Part shown: positions 21,504 through 28,488 of the stretch, piece after piece
Layout: every line of letters starts with the position of its first letter
Numbering within the stretch: the stretch's first letter is position 1
Origin: CAYNFS01 sp964396685
GTDB lineage: Bacteria > Patescibacteriota > Doudnabacteria > UBA920 > 2-01-FULL-46-14
NCBI GenBank assembly: GCA_964396685.1
Contig: CAYNFS010000006.1
Coordinates: 1 to 61,772, forward strand
Direction: 5' to 3'
Length of the DNA stretch: 61,772 nt
Translations under genes and position numbers: made by a program
Notes under the pieces: model-generated
Database searches by the model: none
What the model was told of the DNA's origin: nothing
What the model saw: the letters and a program-made list of their open reading frames with translations, nothing else

Positions 21504-22782
21504 AAAGACCATTCAAATTTGGAAGCTCGCAGATTTGCGCAAGAAGATACTCATGGTTCTGTTGCTTTTGGGTATCACGCGGGTATTGGCCGCCATTCCC
21601 ATTCCGGGTGTTGACGTCGGGGCACTGAAGCAATTTTTTGCGTCAAACCAGCTCTTTGGACTTCTGGATATTTTTTCGGGAGGCGGACTTTCCAATTTTT
21701 CCATCGCCATGCTTGGTGTCGGGCCTTATATCACCGCTTCAATCATTCTCCAGCTTTTGGCAATCCTCATCCCCAAACTGTCCGAACTCCAGAAAGAAGG
21801 AGAGCAGGGAAGGGCGAAAATCAACCAGTACACGAGGATTTTGACGGTGCCCTTGGCTATACTTCAGGGTTTTGGAACGGTGATGATTTTTGCGCGCGGC
21901 TCCCAGGGATCGCTCCGAGTTTTGGGACTTTTGACTCCGGCCGAATGGCTTGTCATTCTTTTGTCCATTACCGCCGGTACCCTGATTTTGATGTGGTTGG
22001 GCGAGCTTATTACCGAATACGGCATTGGCAACGGCATCTCCCTGATTATTTTTGCGGGGATTGTGGCCCGGATTCCCACCGAGGCGGCAAGAAACATCCG
22101 GCTTTTTAATGATCCTTCCCAGCTTCCCACAATTGCGGGTTTCATTCTGCTCGCCCTGGTCGTGATTTTGGGAGTGGTGGTGATGACCGAGGCGACCCGC
22201 AATGTTCCCGTTTCTTACGCCAAAAGGGTCCGCGGCGACAAACTCTACGGCGGAGTCAGCACGCATTTGCCGATACGGGTAAACACAGCCGGGGTTATAC
22301 CGATCATTTTTGCAATTTCCGTTTTGCTTTTTCCCGGAGTGATTGCCAACTTTTTGGTCAACGCGAGAACCGAAGTCATAGCCGATTTTGCCAGAAAAGT
22401 TACCGCACTTTTTCAGAACCAGACTTTTTACGGGATCGCCTATTTTATTTTGGTGGTGGCTTTTACTTATTTTTACACGGCCGTGGTTTTCAACCCGGAA
22501 AACATCTCCGAGAATATCCAAAAACAGGGAGGTTTCATTCCTGGACTGCGTCCCGGGCGGCACACCGCGGATTTTCTGTACCGCGTGCTGAATCGGATCA
22601 CGCTGGCCGGCGCTGTCTTTTTGGGGCTGATTGCCGTTCTGCCGTTTTTGATGCAGTTGGTCACTAAAACGCAGGCTCTAACTATTGGAGGCACTAGCCT
22701 CTTGATCGTCGTGGCCGTTGTCATAGAAACCGTCAAACAAATCGAGTCGCAGCTTGCGATGCGCGATTATGAAGGTTTTTAA
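21496..22782 (+). CDS. secY: Preprotein translocase subunit SecY
   Basis: The 428-residue protein is SecY, the channel of the Sec translocase. The GTG at 21496 (MFRKTIQIWKLADLRKKIL) is chosen because it gives the family start and overlaps the rplO stop; a TTG further up adds eight unconserved residues. Ten hydrophobic helices can be traced from LMVLLLLGITRVLAAIPIPGVD to ALTIGGTSLLIVVAVVIETVKQIES. The plug region (FSGGGLSNFSIAMLGVGPYI) and the cytosolic loops (YAKRVRG; NIQKQGGFIPGLRPG) are conserved. It overlaps adk by 14 bases. Confidence 0.98.
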   Translation: MFRKTIQIWKLADLRKKILMVLLLLGITRVLAAIPIPGVDVGALKQFFASNQLFGLLDIFSGGGLSNFSIAMLGVGPYITASIILQLLAILIPKLSELQKEGEQGRAKINQYTRILTVPLAILQGFGTVMIFARGSQGSLRVLGLLTPAEWLVILLSITAGTLILMWLGELITEYGIGNGISLIIFAGIVARIPTEAARNIRLFNDPSQLPTIAGFILLALVVILGVVVMTEATRNVPVSYAKRVRGDKLYGGVSTHLPIRVNTAGVIPIIFAISVLLFPGVIANFLVNARTEVIADFARKVTALFQNQTFYGIAYFILVVAFTYFYTAVVFNPENISENIQKQGGFIPGLRPGRHTADFLYRVLNRITLAGAVFLGLIAVLPFLMQLVTKTQALTIGGTSLLIVVAVVIETVKQIESQLAMRDYEGF

Positions 22783-23413
22783 TTTGATAATTTTAGGGCC
22801 TCAAGGCTCGGGCAAAGGGACACAGGCCGAACTTTTGAGAGAAAAATTCGGCTTGGCTTTTATAAGCTCGGGCGAGTGGATGCGCGAGGTAGCGCAGATT
22901 GACACTGAACTCGGCCGCAGAGTGAAAGAAAGGATTGACAAAGGTCTCATGGTTGAGCCGGAAGACGTAGCTGCCGTTGTTGAGGAAAAATTAAAACAAG
23001 TTTCGCCGCAAAAAGGAATCATCGTAGAAGGATTTCCGCGTTCACTTGAACAGTATGAATTGATGAAGCAATTCTGGCCCAAGCTGAATCGTGGGGATTA
23101 CCGTGTAATTTTCATCGAGCTCTCCGAAGAAGAAGCGGTCAAAAGGCTGGGCAGCAGGGTAATTTGTGAAAATTGCAAGTTAATTTTCATAACCGGTCAG
23201 TTTGAAAAGTGCCCGAAATGCGGGGGTAAGCTAGTGCAGCGCCATGACGATTATCCCGAGGCAGTGAAAAAGAGATTGGGCTGGTTTAAATCCGAAGTTT
23301 TGCCTGTGATCAAAGAAATTGAAAAAGACGGCCATGGCGTTATCCGCATCGACGGTTCGCCCACGATTGAGGAGGTGCATGAGGAGATTTTGGAGAAGTT
23401 GGGTTTAAAATAG
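22769..23413 (+). CDS. adk: Adenylate kinase
   Basis: The 214-residue enzyme converts AMP and ATP to two ADP. The ATG at 22769 (MKVFNLIILGPQGSGKGTQ) is the family start and lies inside secY. The P-loop GPQGSGKGTQ, the AMP-binding EGFPRSLEQ and the lid are present. The lid has four cysteines (CENC ... CPKC), so it is the zinc-stabilised long form, and ends with the conserved RHDDYPEAVKKRL. The secY-adk-map order is typical. A palindromic repeat separates it from the kinase gene downstream. Confidence 0.97.
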   Translation: MKVFNLIILGPQGSGKGTQAELLREKFGLAFISSGEWMREVAQIDTELGRRVKERIDKGLMVEPEDVAAVVEEKLKQVSPQKGIIVEGFPRSLEQYELMKQFWPKLNRGDYRVIFIELSEEEAVKRLGSRVICENCKLIFITGQFEKCPKCGGKLVQRHDDYPEAVKKRLGWFKSEVLPVIKEIEKDGHGVIRIDGSPTIEEVHEEILEKLGLK

Positions 23414-23466
23414 GCCGTCATTGCGAGGGTCCCATCCGCTCAAGAGCGGACGGCGGCGAAGCAATC
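23414..23466. repeat. Dispersed palindromic repeat, 'gtcattgcgag...gaagcaatc' family
   Basis: The whole adk-cmk gap is one such element, with ends gtcattgcgag and gaagcaatc around a pccgctc/gagcgg-type centre (ccgctc/gagcgg). It ends three bases before the cmk ATG. Other copies: 3486-3520 and 58290-58358. Confidence 0.8.
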
Positions 23467-23468
23467 AC

Positions 23469-24029
23469 ATGAAAAAACATATCATCACCATCACTGGATT
23501 TCCGGGCAGCGGGAAATCAAGCACCGCAAAAGGAGTGGCATACCGGCTTGGATACCAACATTTCTCATCCGGCGATTTGTACAGAAAAATGGCCGAAGGG
23601 CGGGGGCTCACGGTTGAAGAGCTCAACTATGCCGCGGAAAAGCAAAGGAAGATTGATTTAGATGTTGACGAGCTTATCAAAAGAATTGGCAGAGAAAAGG
23701 TCAATCTCGTTATGGATTCGCGCATGGCCTTCCACTGGATTCCTGAATCTTTCAAAGTTTTTCTTGATCTTGATCCAAAAACCGCGGCGGAGCGCACATT
23801 TGCCCATATCCAAAAAGAAGGGAGGACCAGTCAAACTGCATCGTCAATTGATGAGGTTCTCAAAAAGACGATTGAAAGAAGAGAGAGCGAACAGAAGCGC
23901 TACCAAAGATTATACAGCGCGGACATTAATGATAAAACGCAATTTGATATTCTTATTGACACGGGGGTCCATGATCTGGAGGCAGTAATTAAAATAGTAA
24001 TCGCGGCGTACCAGAGATGGCTCTTGTAA
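23469..24029 (+). CDS. cmk: Cytidylate kinase, archaeal-like type
   Basis: The 186-residue P-loop kinase probably phosphorylates CMP/dCMP. It begins MKKHIITITGFPGSGKSSTAKGVAYRLGYQHFSSGDLYRKMAEGRG, which matches the short archaeal-type CMP kinase rather than the roughly 225-residue bacterial form. The VMDSRMAFHWIPESFKVFLDLDPKTAAERTF block carries the typical lid-side residues. The ATG at 23469 is used because the frame upstream is repeat sequence. It overlaps map by 13 bases, so the two are likely coupled. A related NMP kinase specificity cannot be excluded. Confidence 0.85.
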   Translation: MKKHIITITGFPGSGKSSTAKGVAYRLGYQHFSSGDLYRKMAEGRGLTVEELNYAAEKQRKIDLDVDELIKRIGREKVNLVMDSRMAFHWIPESFKVFLDLDPKTAAERTFAHIQKEGRTSQTASSIDEVLKKTIERRESEQKRYQRLYSADINDKTQFDILIDTGVHDLEAVIKIVIAAYQRWLL

Positions 24030-24784
24030 AGACAAAAGAAGAAATCAAAATCCTTCATGAGGGAGGCAGGATTTTAGGCAGTATTCTTGCTTCTTTGGCG
24101 TCTGCTGTGGAGCCGGGAATCTCTACTATGGATTTGGAAAGTCTGGCAAGAAGCAGTATCGCCCGAGCCAAGGCCGAGCCGGCTTTTTTGGGTTATAAAA
24201 TTAGCCCGCGCATGCCGGCTTTTCCCGCGGCCCTCTGCACGTCCGTAAATCATGAGATCGTACACTGCTTTCCCGATCCCAGGCGGATTTTGCGGGAAGG
24301 CGACATTGTTAGTTTGGATCTGGGGATAAAATATAAAGGTCTTTATACCGATGCCGCCGTCACCGTACCCGTGGGCAGAGCAAGTGCGGTCGCAAAAAAG
24401 CTCATCGAAGTTGCTCGGGCAGCTCTGCAAAACGGGATCGGACAAGTTAGGGCCGGCAATACGATTGGAGATATTGCCAATGCCATCCAACGTACCGCCG
24501 AAGGGGCGGGTTTCGGCGTAATCAGGGAACTAATCGGCCATGGGGTCGGGCATGCGGTCCACGAAAAGCCGGACGTGCCAAATTTCGGCAAAGCCGGGAC
24601 CTTGGAAAAGCTTAAGCCTGGCATGGTTTTGGCAATTGAACCGATGTTGACAGCGGGGGATTATCACATTCGGTTTTTGGACGATGGCTGGAGAGTGGTT
24701 ACAGCCGATGGAAGTCTCTCGGCGCATTTTGAACACACAGTGGCTGTGGTGCCGGAAGGCTATTTGGTTTTGACAGAAATTTAA
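24017..24784 (+). CDS. map: Methionine aminopeptidase, type I
   Basis: The 255-residue enzyme removes the initiator Met from new proteins. Metal ligands are visible: Asp in SLDLGIKYKGLYTDAAVTV (two Asp), His in GHGVGHAVHEKP, Glu in LAIEPML and Glu in EHTVAV. The substrate-binding His lies in CTSVNHEIVH. Length is that of type I enzymes without extension. It closes the secY-adk-cmk-map string; infA and rpmJ, which usually follow, are not in this window. Confidence 0.97.
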   Translation: MALVKTKEEIKILHEGGRILGSILASLASAVEPGISTMDLESLARSSIARAKAEPAFLGYKISPRMPAFPAALCTSVNHEIVHCFPDPRRILREGDIVSLDLGIKYKGLYTDAAVTVPVGRASAVAKKLIEVARAALQNGIGQVRAGNTIGDIANAIQRTAEGAGFGVIRELIGHGVGHAVHEKPDVPNFGKAGTLEKLKPGMVLAIEPMLTAGDYHIRFLDDGWRVVTADGSLSAHFEHTVAVVPEGYLVLTEI

Positions 24785-24797
24785 AATCTGGTAAATT
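24770..24797 (+). promoter_or_regulatory. Possible promoter of the DsbA-like gene
   Basis: TTGACA at 24770-24775 and TAAATT at 24792-24797 are 16 bp apart. The -10 box lies nine bases before the ATG at 24807, so the transcript would have almost no leader. Confidence 0.4.
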
Positions 24798-24806
24798 AAA
24801 CTATAT

Positions 24807-25550
24807 ATGGACGGAAAACGGATAGAAACAAAAATAACCGAACTGCACAGGCGCAGGGCTGGCAATTTTTCAAAATTTGTCCGTAAGTACGGTGTACCCA
24901 CTGCGATCCTTTTGGGGTTTTTAATGGTTTCCGCGTCAATTTATCTCTCTTTTGGGATGCCGAACAGGCAGCAGCCGGCACAGCAGCAAGCGCCCAAAGT
25001 CGCCGGAGAAAAAATTACTATTGAGACTGCGGGCTTGCCCATGCTGGGGAATCGCGAAGCAGAGGTGGCCATCGTGGAGTTTGCTGATTTTCAGTGTCCT
25101 TTTTGCGGCCGGTTTTTTAGCCAGACTTTGGGGCTTCTTAAAGAGAATTATATCAGCACGGGTAAAGTTAGATTTTATCTTAATGACTTTGCATTTTTGG
25201 GGCCGGAATCAGAATACGCGGCCCAAGCGGCCAAGTGCGCCGGCGAGCAGGGTAAATTTTGGGAGTATCATGACTACTTGTACACTCATCAAAATGGCGA
25301 GAACCAGGGAGCGTTTAGTTTGGCAAGTTTGAAAAACTTTGCCGCAGAGCTTGGTCTGAAAGAGAGCGATTTCAACAATTGCCTTGGTTCCAAAAAGTAT
25401 GAGAAGGCCGTGCGCGATGAAACCAACCGGGGGAAGAATTACGGAGTTGACCGCACCCCGACTCTGTTTATAAACGGCGAGAAAATCGTGGGAGCGCTCC
25501 CTTACGATGTCTTTGCCTCCAAGATTGACGAAGCTTTGCAAAAGAAGTAG
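24807..25550 (+). CDS. DsbA/BdbD-like membrane-anchored thiol-disulfide oxidoreductase
   Basis: The 247-residue protein has a cytoplasmic basic start, one membrane helix at about residues 31-50 (VPTAILLGFLMVSASIYLSF), a short linker and an extracellular thioredoxin fold with an inserted helical domain. The active site is FADFQCPFC (Cys97 and Cys100) and the cis-Pro loop is VDRTPTLFINGE. Such proteins oxidise or isomerise disulfides in exported proteins, fitting the Cys-containing surface proteins of this window. It is monocistronic or pairs with the anchored protein 41 bases downstream. Confidence 0.9.
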   Translation: MDGKRIETKITELHRRRAGNFSKFVRKYGVPTAILLGFLMVSASIYLSFGMPNRQQPAQQQAPKVAGEKITIETAGLPMLGNREAEVAIVEFADFQCPFCGRFFSQTLGLLKENYISTGKVRFYLNDFAFLGPESEYAAQAAKCAGEQGKFWEYHDYLYTHQNGENQGAFSLASLKNFAAELGLKESDFNNCLGSKKYEKAVRDETNRGKNYGVDRTPTLFINGEKIVGALPYDVFASKIDEALQKK

Positions 25551-25591
25551 AATATAAATAAGCAATAATTATTAAAAAAGAAACAAAAAGC

Positions 25592-26104
25592 ATGCCAAGC
25601 AACAACAGTCCGATCCCTAAAACCAATAAAATCTTCTGGCAAGCCTTGGGGATAGGCGTAATAATAGTCCTAGCCATCATCGTAACCCAGACGGTTAAAC
25701 TGCCCAAAAAAGCGCCAGAGCCGGGAACCGGCCAGAAAACCGATACGCCCCAATTGCAGGTCAAAAAGACCGAAGTGCCGGTCACCGAAAGTCCGGAAAG
25801 ATTTCCCGCAGACATCCCGATTGAGACAGGCGCCAAAATTGTGCAGAATTACAATGCCGAAACCGAAGATGGCCGCTTCCAGGCCACGCGGGTTTTCGAG
25901 ACGAGCAAAACACTCGCGGCCAATTACGCGCTTTACAAAGACTTCTTCACGAAAAACGGCTGGATGATTTTGACCACGTTGGATCAGCCCTCACTCAAAG
26001 TCGTTTCGGCGAAGAAAGATAATATAGTGGTACAGGTGAACATAAGTGAAAATTCCGTGACCAAAGTTAAAACAGTGGACATCAGCGTCGCGTACCTGCC
26101 GTAA
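25592..26104 (+). CDS. Membrane-anchored protein of unknown function
   Basis: The 170-residue protein has one membrane helix near residues 15-36 (FWQALGIGVIIVLAIIVTQTV), a charged Pro-rich linker, and an extracytoplasmic domain of about 100 residues with the phrases RFPADIPIETGAKIVQNYNA and LYKDFFTKNGWMILTTLDQ. That domain resembles a widespread uncharacterised family in Parcubacteria; no function is known. It follows the DsbA-like gene, and the MITE-like element begins two bases after its stop. Confidence 0.75.
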   Translation: MPSNNSPIPKTNKIFWQALGIGVIIVLAIIVTQTVKLPKKAPEPGTGQKTDTPQLQVKKTEVPVTESPERFPADIPIETGAKIVQNYNAETEDGRFQATRVFETSKTLAANYALYKDFFTKNGWMILTTLDQPSLKVVSAKKDNIVVQVNISENSVTKVKTVDISVAYLP

Positions 26105-26105
26105 A

Positions 26106-26212
26106 CCCCGTCACCACGGCTTTTTGAGCCGTGGCCTTTGGAATGGTATACCCTTCGGGAATATTTGACCATTCATCCACGGGTTTACACCCGGGGCTTT
26201 CTGGTGACGGGG
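26106..26212. mobile_element. 107-bp MITE-like element, copy 1
   Basis: The element has terminal inverted repeats CCCCGTCACCA / TGGTGACGGGG, with internal palindromes (acggctttttgagccgt; acgggtttacacccg). Copy 2 (27467-27573) is its reverse complement with one mismatch over 107 bp. A diverged third copy lies at 26568-26668. It has no coding capacity. TAAA flanks both ends. Confidence 0.85.
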
Positions 26213-26242
26213 TAAATACACACGAATAGTTGCTAAATTTAG

Positions 26243-26272
26243 AGCGCCCGCGGCAAATCGCGGGCGCTTTCT
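26243..26272 (+). terminator. Rho-independent terminator
   Basis: Perfect 10-bp stem agcgcccgcg/cgcgggcgct (26243-26268) followed by ttctttg. It separates the DsbA-like genes from the AbiEii-type module. Confidence 0.8.
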
Positions 26273-26287
26273 TTGAGCCGCAAAAAA

Positions 26288-26296
26288 TGATATAAT
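26288..26296 (+). promoter_or_regulatory. Extended -10 promoter of the first AbiEii-type module
   Basis: TGATATAAT (extended -10 with TATAAT at 26291-26296) ends six bases before the ATG at 26303. Transcription would begin about at the ATG. No good -35 is seen. Confidence 0.6.
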
Positions 26297-26302
26297 TATT
26301 GC

Positions 26303-26566
26303 ATGCACAGGAGACAGAGAAGCAAGAAAAAGAAAGTCATCCGTTTCCGGCGGTCGCTTTTCTGGGACGTGGACCCCAAGACCATTGATCCCAAAAAACA
26401 CGCCCGTTACGTCATCGAGCGGATTTTGGATTTTGGGAATGATAGTGATGTAAAATGGATGTGGGGCTATTATCCCGTAAGTCTCATCCGTGACGTGGTC
26501 TTAAATTCCCGCGGTTTAAATAAACAGACAAGGGCCCTATGGACACTCTTGACCGTAAAAAGTTAG
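26303..26566 (+). CDS. DUF6922-like small protein, probable partner of AbiEii toxin
   Basis: The 87-residue protein starts with a very basic tail (MHRRQRSKKKKV), followed by a DUF6922-like helical domain (LFWDVDPKTIDPKKHARYVIERILDFGNDSDVKWMWGYYP). In other genomes this small domain sits directly before AbiEii-type nucleotidyltransferases and is thought to act as the antitoxin or DNA-binding partner. The same order is seen here. The -10 box ends six bases before the ATG, so the mRNA is probably leaderless. The diverged MITE-like copy begins two bases after its stop. Confidence 0.75.
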   Translation: MHRRQRSKKKKVIRFRRSLFWDVDPKTIDPKKHARYVIERILDFGNDSDVKWMWGYYPVSLIRDVVLNSRGLNKQTRALWTLLTVKS

Positions 26567-27318
26567 ACCCCATCACCATGGGCCTGGGCCCACGGCATTG
26601 GGGCAATTCGCTTCGCCTGTCAGACCATTCATCGATGAGTTCGCATTCGTGGCGTTCTGGTGACGGGGTAAACTGGCGTCTCGAGGTTTTGCCGTCCGCA
26701 TCCCTAAAGGCGCTGAATTTCTTGGCGACGCAAAAATGGCTGAAGCAGACTGCGTGGTATTTGGCCGGCGGAACCGCTATGGCTTTGCAGGTTGGGCATC
26801 GCTCCTCTGTGGATTTAGATTTCTTTTCTCCTAAAAAATTTGACCACGGAAAACTTGTTGCAAATTTTCCTAAAAAATACTGGAAGACTTCCATGCTCCG
26901 GGAAGGCACGGTTTACGGCGCGCTTCACAAGGCCAAGGTCAGTTTCATTTACTATCCCTTTTTTGTTCCTCAAAAACCGCTTCATCCTTACGGAACAGTC
27001 AAAGTGCTGGACGAGGCCGACGTTGCAGTTATGAAAATTGTCGCGATAAGCCAGCGCGGCCGCAAAAGAGATTTTGTCGACCTTTACTGGCATTGCCGCA
27101 ATCGTGAGCCGTTAACTGATGTCGTAAAGCGATTGCCCAAACAATACCCAAACGTCTCGCATAATTATCATCACGTTTTGAAATCTCTTACCTATTTTAG
27201 TGATGCTGACGTCGACCCCATGCCGGAAATTTATTTTCCGGCCAATTGGGAGCAGATAAAAGCCTTTTTCCAAATTGAGGCCCCAAAAGCACTGACAGAG
27301 TTTCTGGGTTTGCAATAA
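26539..27318 (+). CDS. AbiEii/type IV toxin-like nucleotidyltransferase, 5' end replaced by a MITE-like element
   Basis: The open frame has 259 codons. The homologous part begins at about residue 48 (RLEVLPSASLKALNFLATQKW) and shows the AbiEii nucleotidyltransferase core: YLAGGTAMALQVGHRSSVDLDFF (GG...DxD) and RGRKRDFVDLYW. Such proteins transfer nucleotides to tRNA or other targets and act as toxins of type IV pairs or in phage defence. Residues about 10-44 are encoded by the diverged 101-bp element at 26568-26668, so the native start has been lost or moved. If still translated it starts at 26539 inside the partner gene, or at an internal ATG. Confidence 0.8.
   Translation: MDTLDRKKLDPITMGLGPRHWGNSLRLSDHSSMSSHSWRSGDGVNWRLEVLPSASLKALNFLATQKWLKQTAWYLAGGTAMALQVGHRSSVDLDFFSPKKFDHGKLVANFPKKYWKTSMLREGTVYGALHKAKVSFIYYPFFVPQKPLHPYGTVKVLDEADVAVMKIVAISQRGRKRDFVDLYWHCRNREPLTDVVKRLPKQYPNVSHNYHHVLKSLTYFSDADVDPMPEIYFPANWEQIKAFFQIEAPKALTEFLGLQ
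26568..26668. mobile_element. Diverged MITE-like element, copy 3, inside the AbiEii-like frame
   Basis: The terminal repeats CCCCATCACCA and TGGTGACGGGG match copies 1 and 2, and the motif gaccattcat is shared, but the interior has drifted. It lies in frame at the start of the AbiEii-like coding region. Confidence 0.75.
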
Positions 27319-27420
27319 AACTATTTCTTATCGGGAGAAGTCGTCAAAATCAGTATACCCCGGCACCCTGGCGGGTGTGGGGGCAAACAGTATTTCGGCC
27401 TGAAATAGGAAGATTATTCT

Positions 27421-27450
27421 AAAAAGCCCCGGCCAGAGCCGGGGCTTTTT
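27421..27450. terminator. Bidirectional terminator-like hairpin
   Basis: aaaaagccccgg pairs with ccggggcttttt around ccagag. The A tract before and T tract after allow termination on both strands. Confidence 0.85.
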
Positions 27451-27466
27451 ACATTGATCAGTTTTA

Positions 27467-27573
27467 CCCCGTCACCAGAAAGCCCCGGGTGTAAACCCGT
27501 GGATGAATGGTCAAATATTCCCGAAGGGTATATCATTCCAAAGGCCACGGCTCAAAAAGCCGTGGTGACGGGG
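27467..27573. mobile_element. 107-bp MITE-like element, copy 2 (inverted)
   Basis: Reverse complement of 26106-26212 with one mismatch. With copy 1 it brackets the AbiEii-type locus. Its GTGACG end lies 17 bp before TATAGT (27588-27593), so it may supply a -35 box for the gene at 27613. Confidence 0.85.
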
Positions 27574-27612
27574 TTTACGGACGAGAGTATAGTGGGAAGG
27601 AAGGAGGATGTC

Positions 27613-28203
27613 ATGAACAGATGGATGATGGTGGTTTATTTTGTCTTGTTCCAGATGGCTCTGGGCAAGAGTAAGCCTCCCTCGGAGCTTGTGGAGGGGA
27701 CTGCCTATTTTACGGACTCTTCTCTCTGTTGGGGAGTTAGAGTCATAAAAATCGCCCCCGTGGAGAAAGTGGGGGACTGGAAGCGCAAGAAGGGAGAGGT
27801 GTTCTTCTTGGTTGGGCCGCAGGGCCGAGAAGAATATCCCGATGTGCTTGGCCTGTATCGGCAGGTATGGTACCGGGTCGTCTCGCACTGCGGCGGGACT
27901 GATGTTTCGCGGGCCTGGATTCGTGAAGAGCCACGCGTTGAAAAAGCTTTGGAGACTCATTTAGGCTTTTTCTCCGATCCTCCGGTGCGCGAGTACAGGG
28001 TGGACCGCGAGGGGAACTTTACGGATACCATAGGGTTTTTGTCCCCGGCTGAAAAGGGGATACCCAAAAACTTCCGGCGGGTCATTGTGCAGACCCTCTT
28101 TCTCAACGGGATCGAGGTGCTGGTGAACCGGATTGAGTACCGCCCGTGGGATGGAAAGATCACCATTACGCCGACCAGCTACCGGCATTTTGTCAAACCA
28201 TAG
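27613..28203 (+). CDS. Predicted secreted protein of unknown function
   Basis: The 196-residue protein starts at 27613 behind a strong AAGGAGG (27601-27607); the frame upstream is MITE sequence. The N-terminus (MNRWMMVVYFVLFQMALG) looks like a signal peptide or anchor. The rest is soluble with no recognised domain (FLVGPQGREEYPDVLGLYRQ near the middle). It is the first of three consecutive genes with strong ribosome-binding sites and a G+C-rich codon choice. TATAGT at 27588-27593 may be its -10 box. Function unknown. Confidence 0.75.
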   Translation: MNRWMMVVYFVLFQMALGKSKPPSELVEGTAYFTDSSLCWGVRVIKIAPVEKVGDWKRKKGEVFFLVGPQGREEYPDVLGLYRQVWYRVVSHCGGTDVSRAWIREEPRVEKALETHLGFFSDPPVREYRVDREGNFTDTIGFLSPAEKGIPKNFRRVIVQTLFLNGIEVLVNRIEYRPWDGKITITPTSYRHFVKP

Positions 28204-28218
28204 CGTTTGTGCTATGGT
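28190..28218 (+). promoter_or_regulatory. Promoter of the small membrane protein gene
   Basis: TTGTCA at 28190-28195 and TATGGT at 28213-28218 are 17 bp apart, overlapping the preceding stop. AAGGAGG follows before the ATG at 28241. Confidence 0.6.
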
Positions 28219-28240
28219 GCGGGTGCGAAGGAGGGCGCAC

Positions 28241-28438
28241 ATGAAGGATTTTTTTTTGGGGATTGCCACAGCTTTTTTGTTGCTGTGGTGGGCACCGGAT
28301 TTTGCCGCCTTACTGCTGATAGTAGGCGGCATCGTCTGCGGCGTGCTGGTGGTAGTTTCACTTGTGATATTCTCTCGGGCCAACGATGGCTTCCAGGTGC
28401 CGTCAGTGGACGAGGAGCTTCGCAACAGGCAATCTTGA
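28241..28438 (+). CDS. Small membrane protein, two helices
   Basis: The 65-residue protein has two hydrophobic helices (FFLGIATAFLLLWWAPDF and ALLLIVGGIVCGVLVVVSLV) and a short polar tail ending VPSVDEELRNRQS. The start at 28241 is set by the AAGGAGG at about 28228-28234. It is flanked by its own promoter-like boxes, and the next gene has another, so these genes seem to be expressed separately. Function unknown. Confidence 0.7.
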   Translation: MKDFFLGIATAFLLLWWAPDFAALLLIVGGIVCGVLVVVSLVIFSRANDGFQVPSVDEELRNRQS

Positions 28439-28464
28439 CATTATGCCCCCGCGTATGCTACTAT
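28435..28464 (+). promoter_or_regulatory. Promoter of the secreted protein at 28489
   Basis: TTGACA at 28435-28440 and TACTAT at 28459-28464 are 18 bp apart. A GAAGGAGGG ribosome-binding site lies between the promoter and the ATG. Confidence 0.75.
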
Positions 28465-28488
28465 CGGGGGTTTGAAGGAGGGATCCAC

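Noticed and set aside
23421..23468. Longer start for the CMP kinase
   Set aside because: The extra residues are encoded by the palindromic repeat filling the adk-cmk gap; the family starts at MKKHIITITG.
27454..27612. N-terminal 53 codons of the long frame ending at 28203
   Set aside because: They translate the MITE-like element; a strong AAGGAGG fixes the start at 27613.
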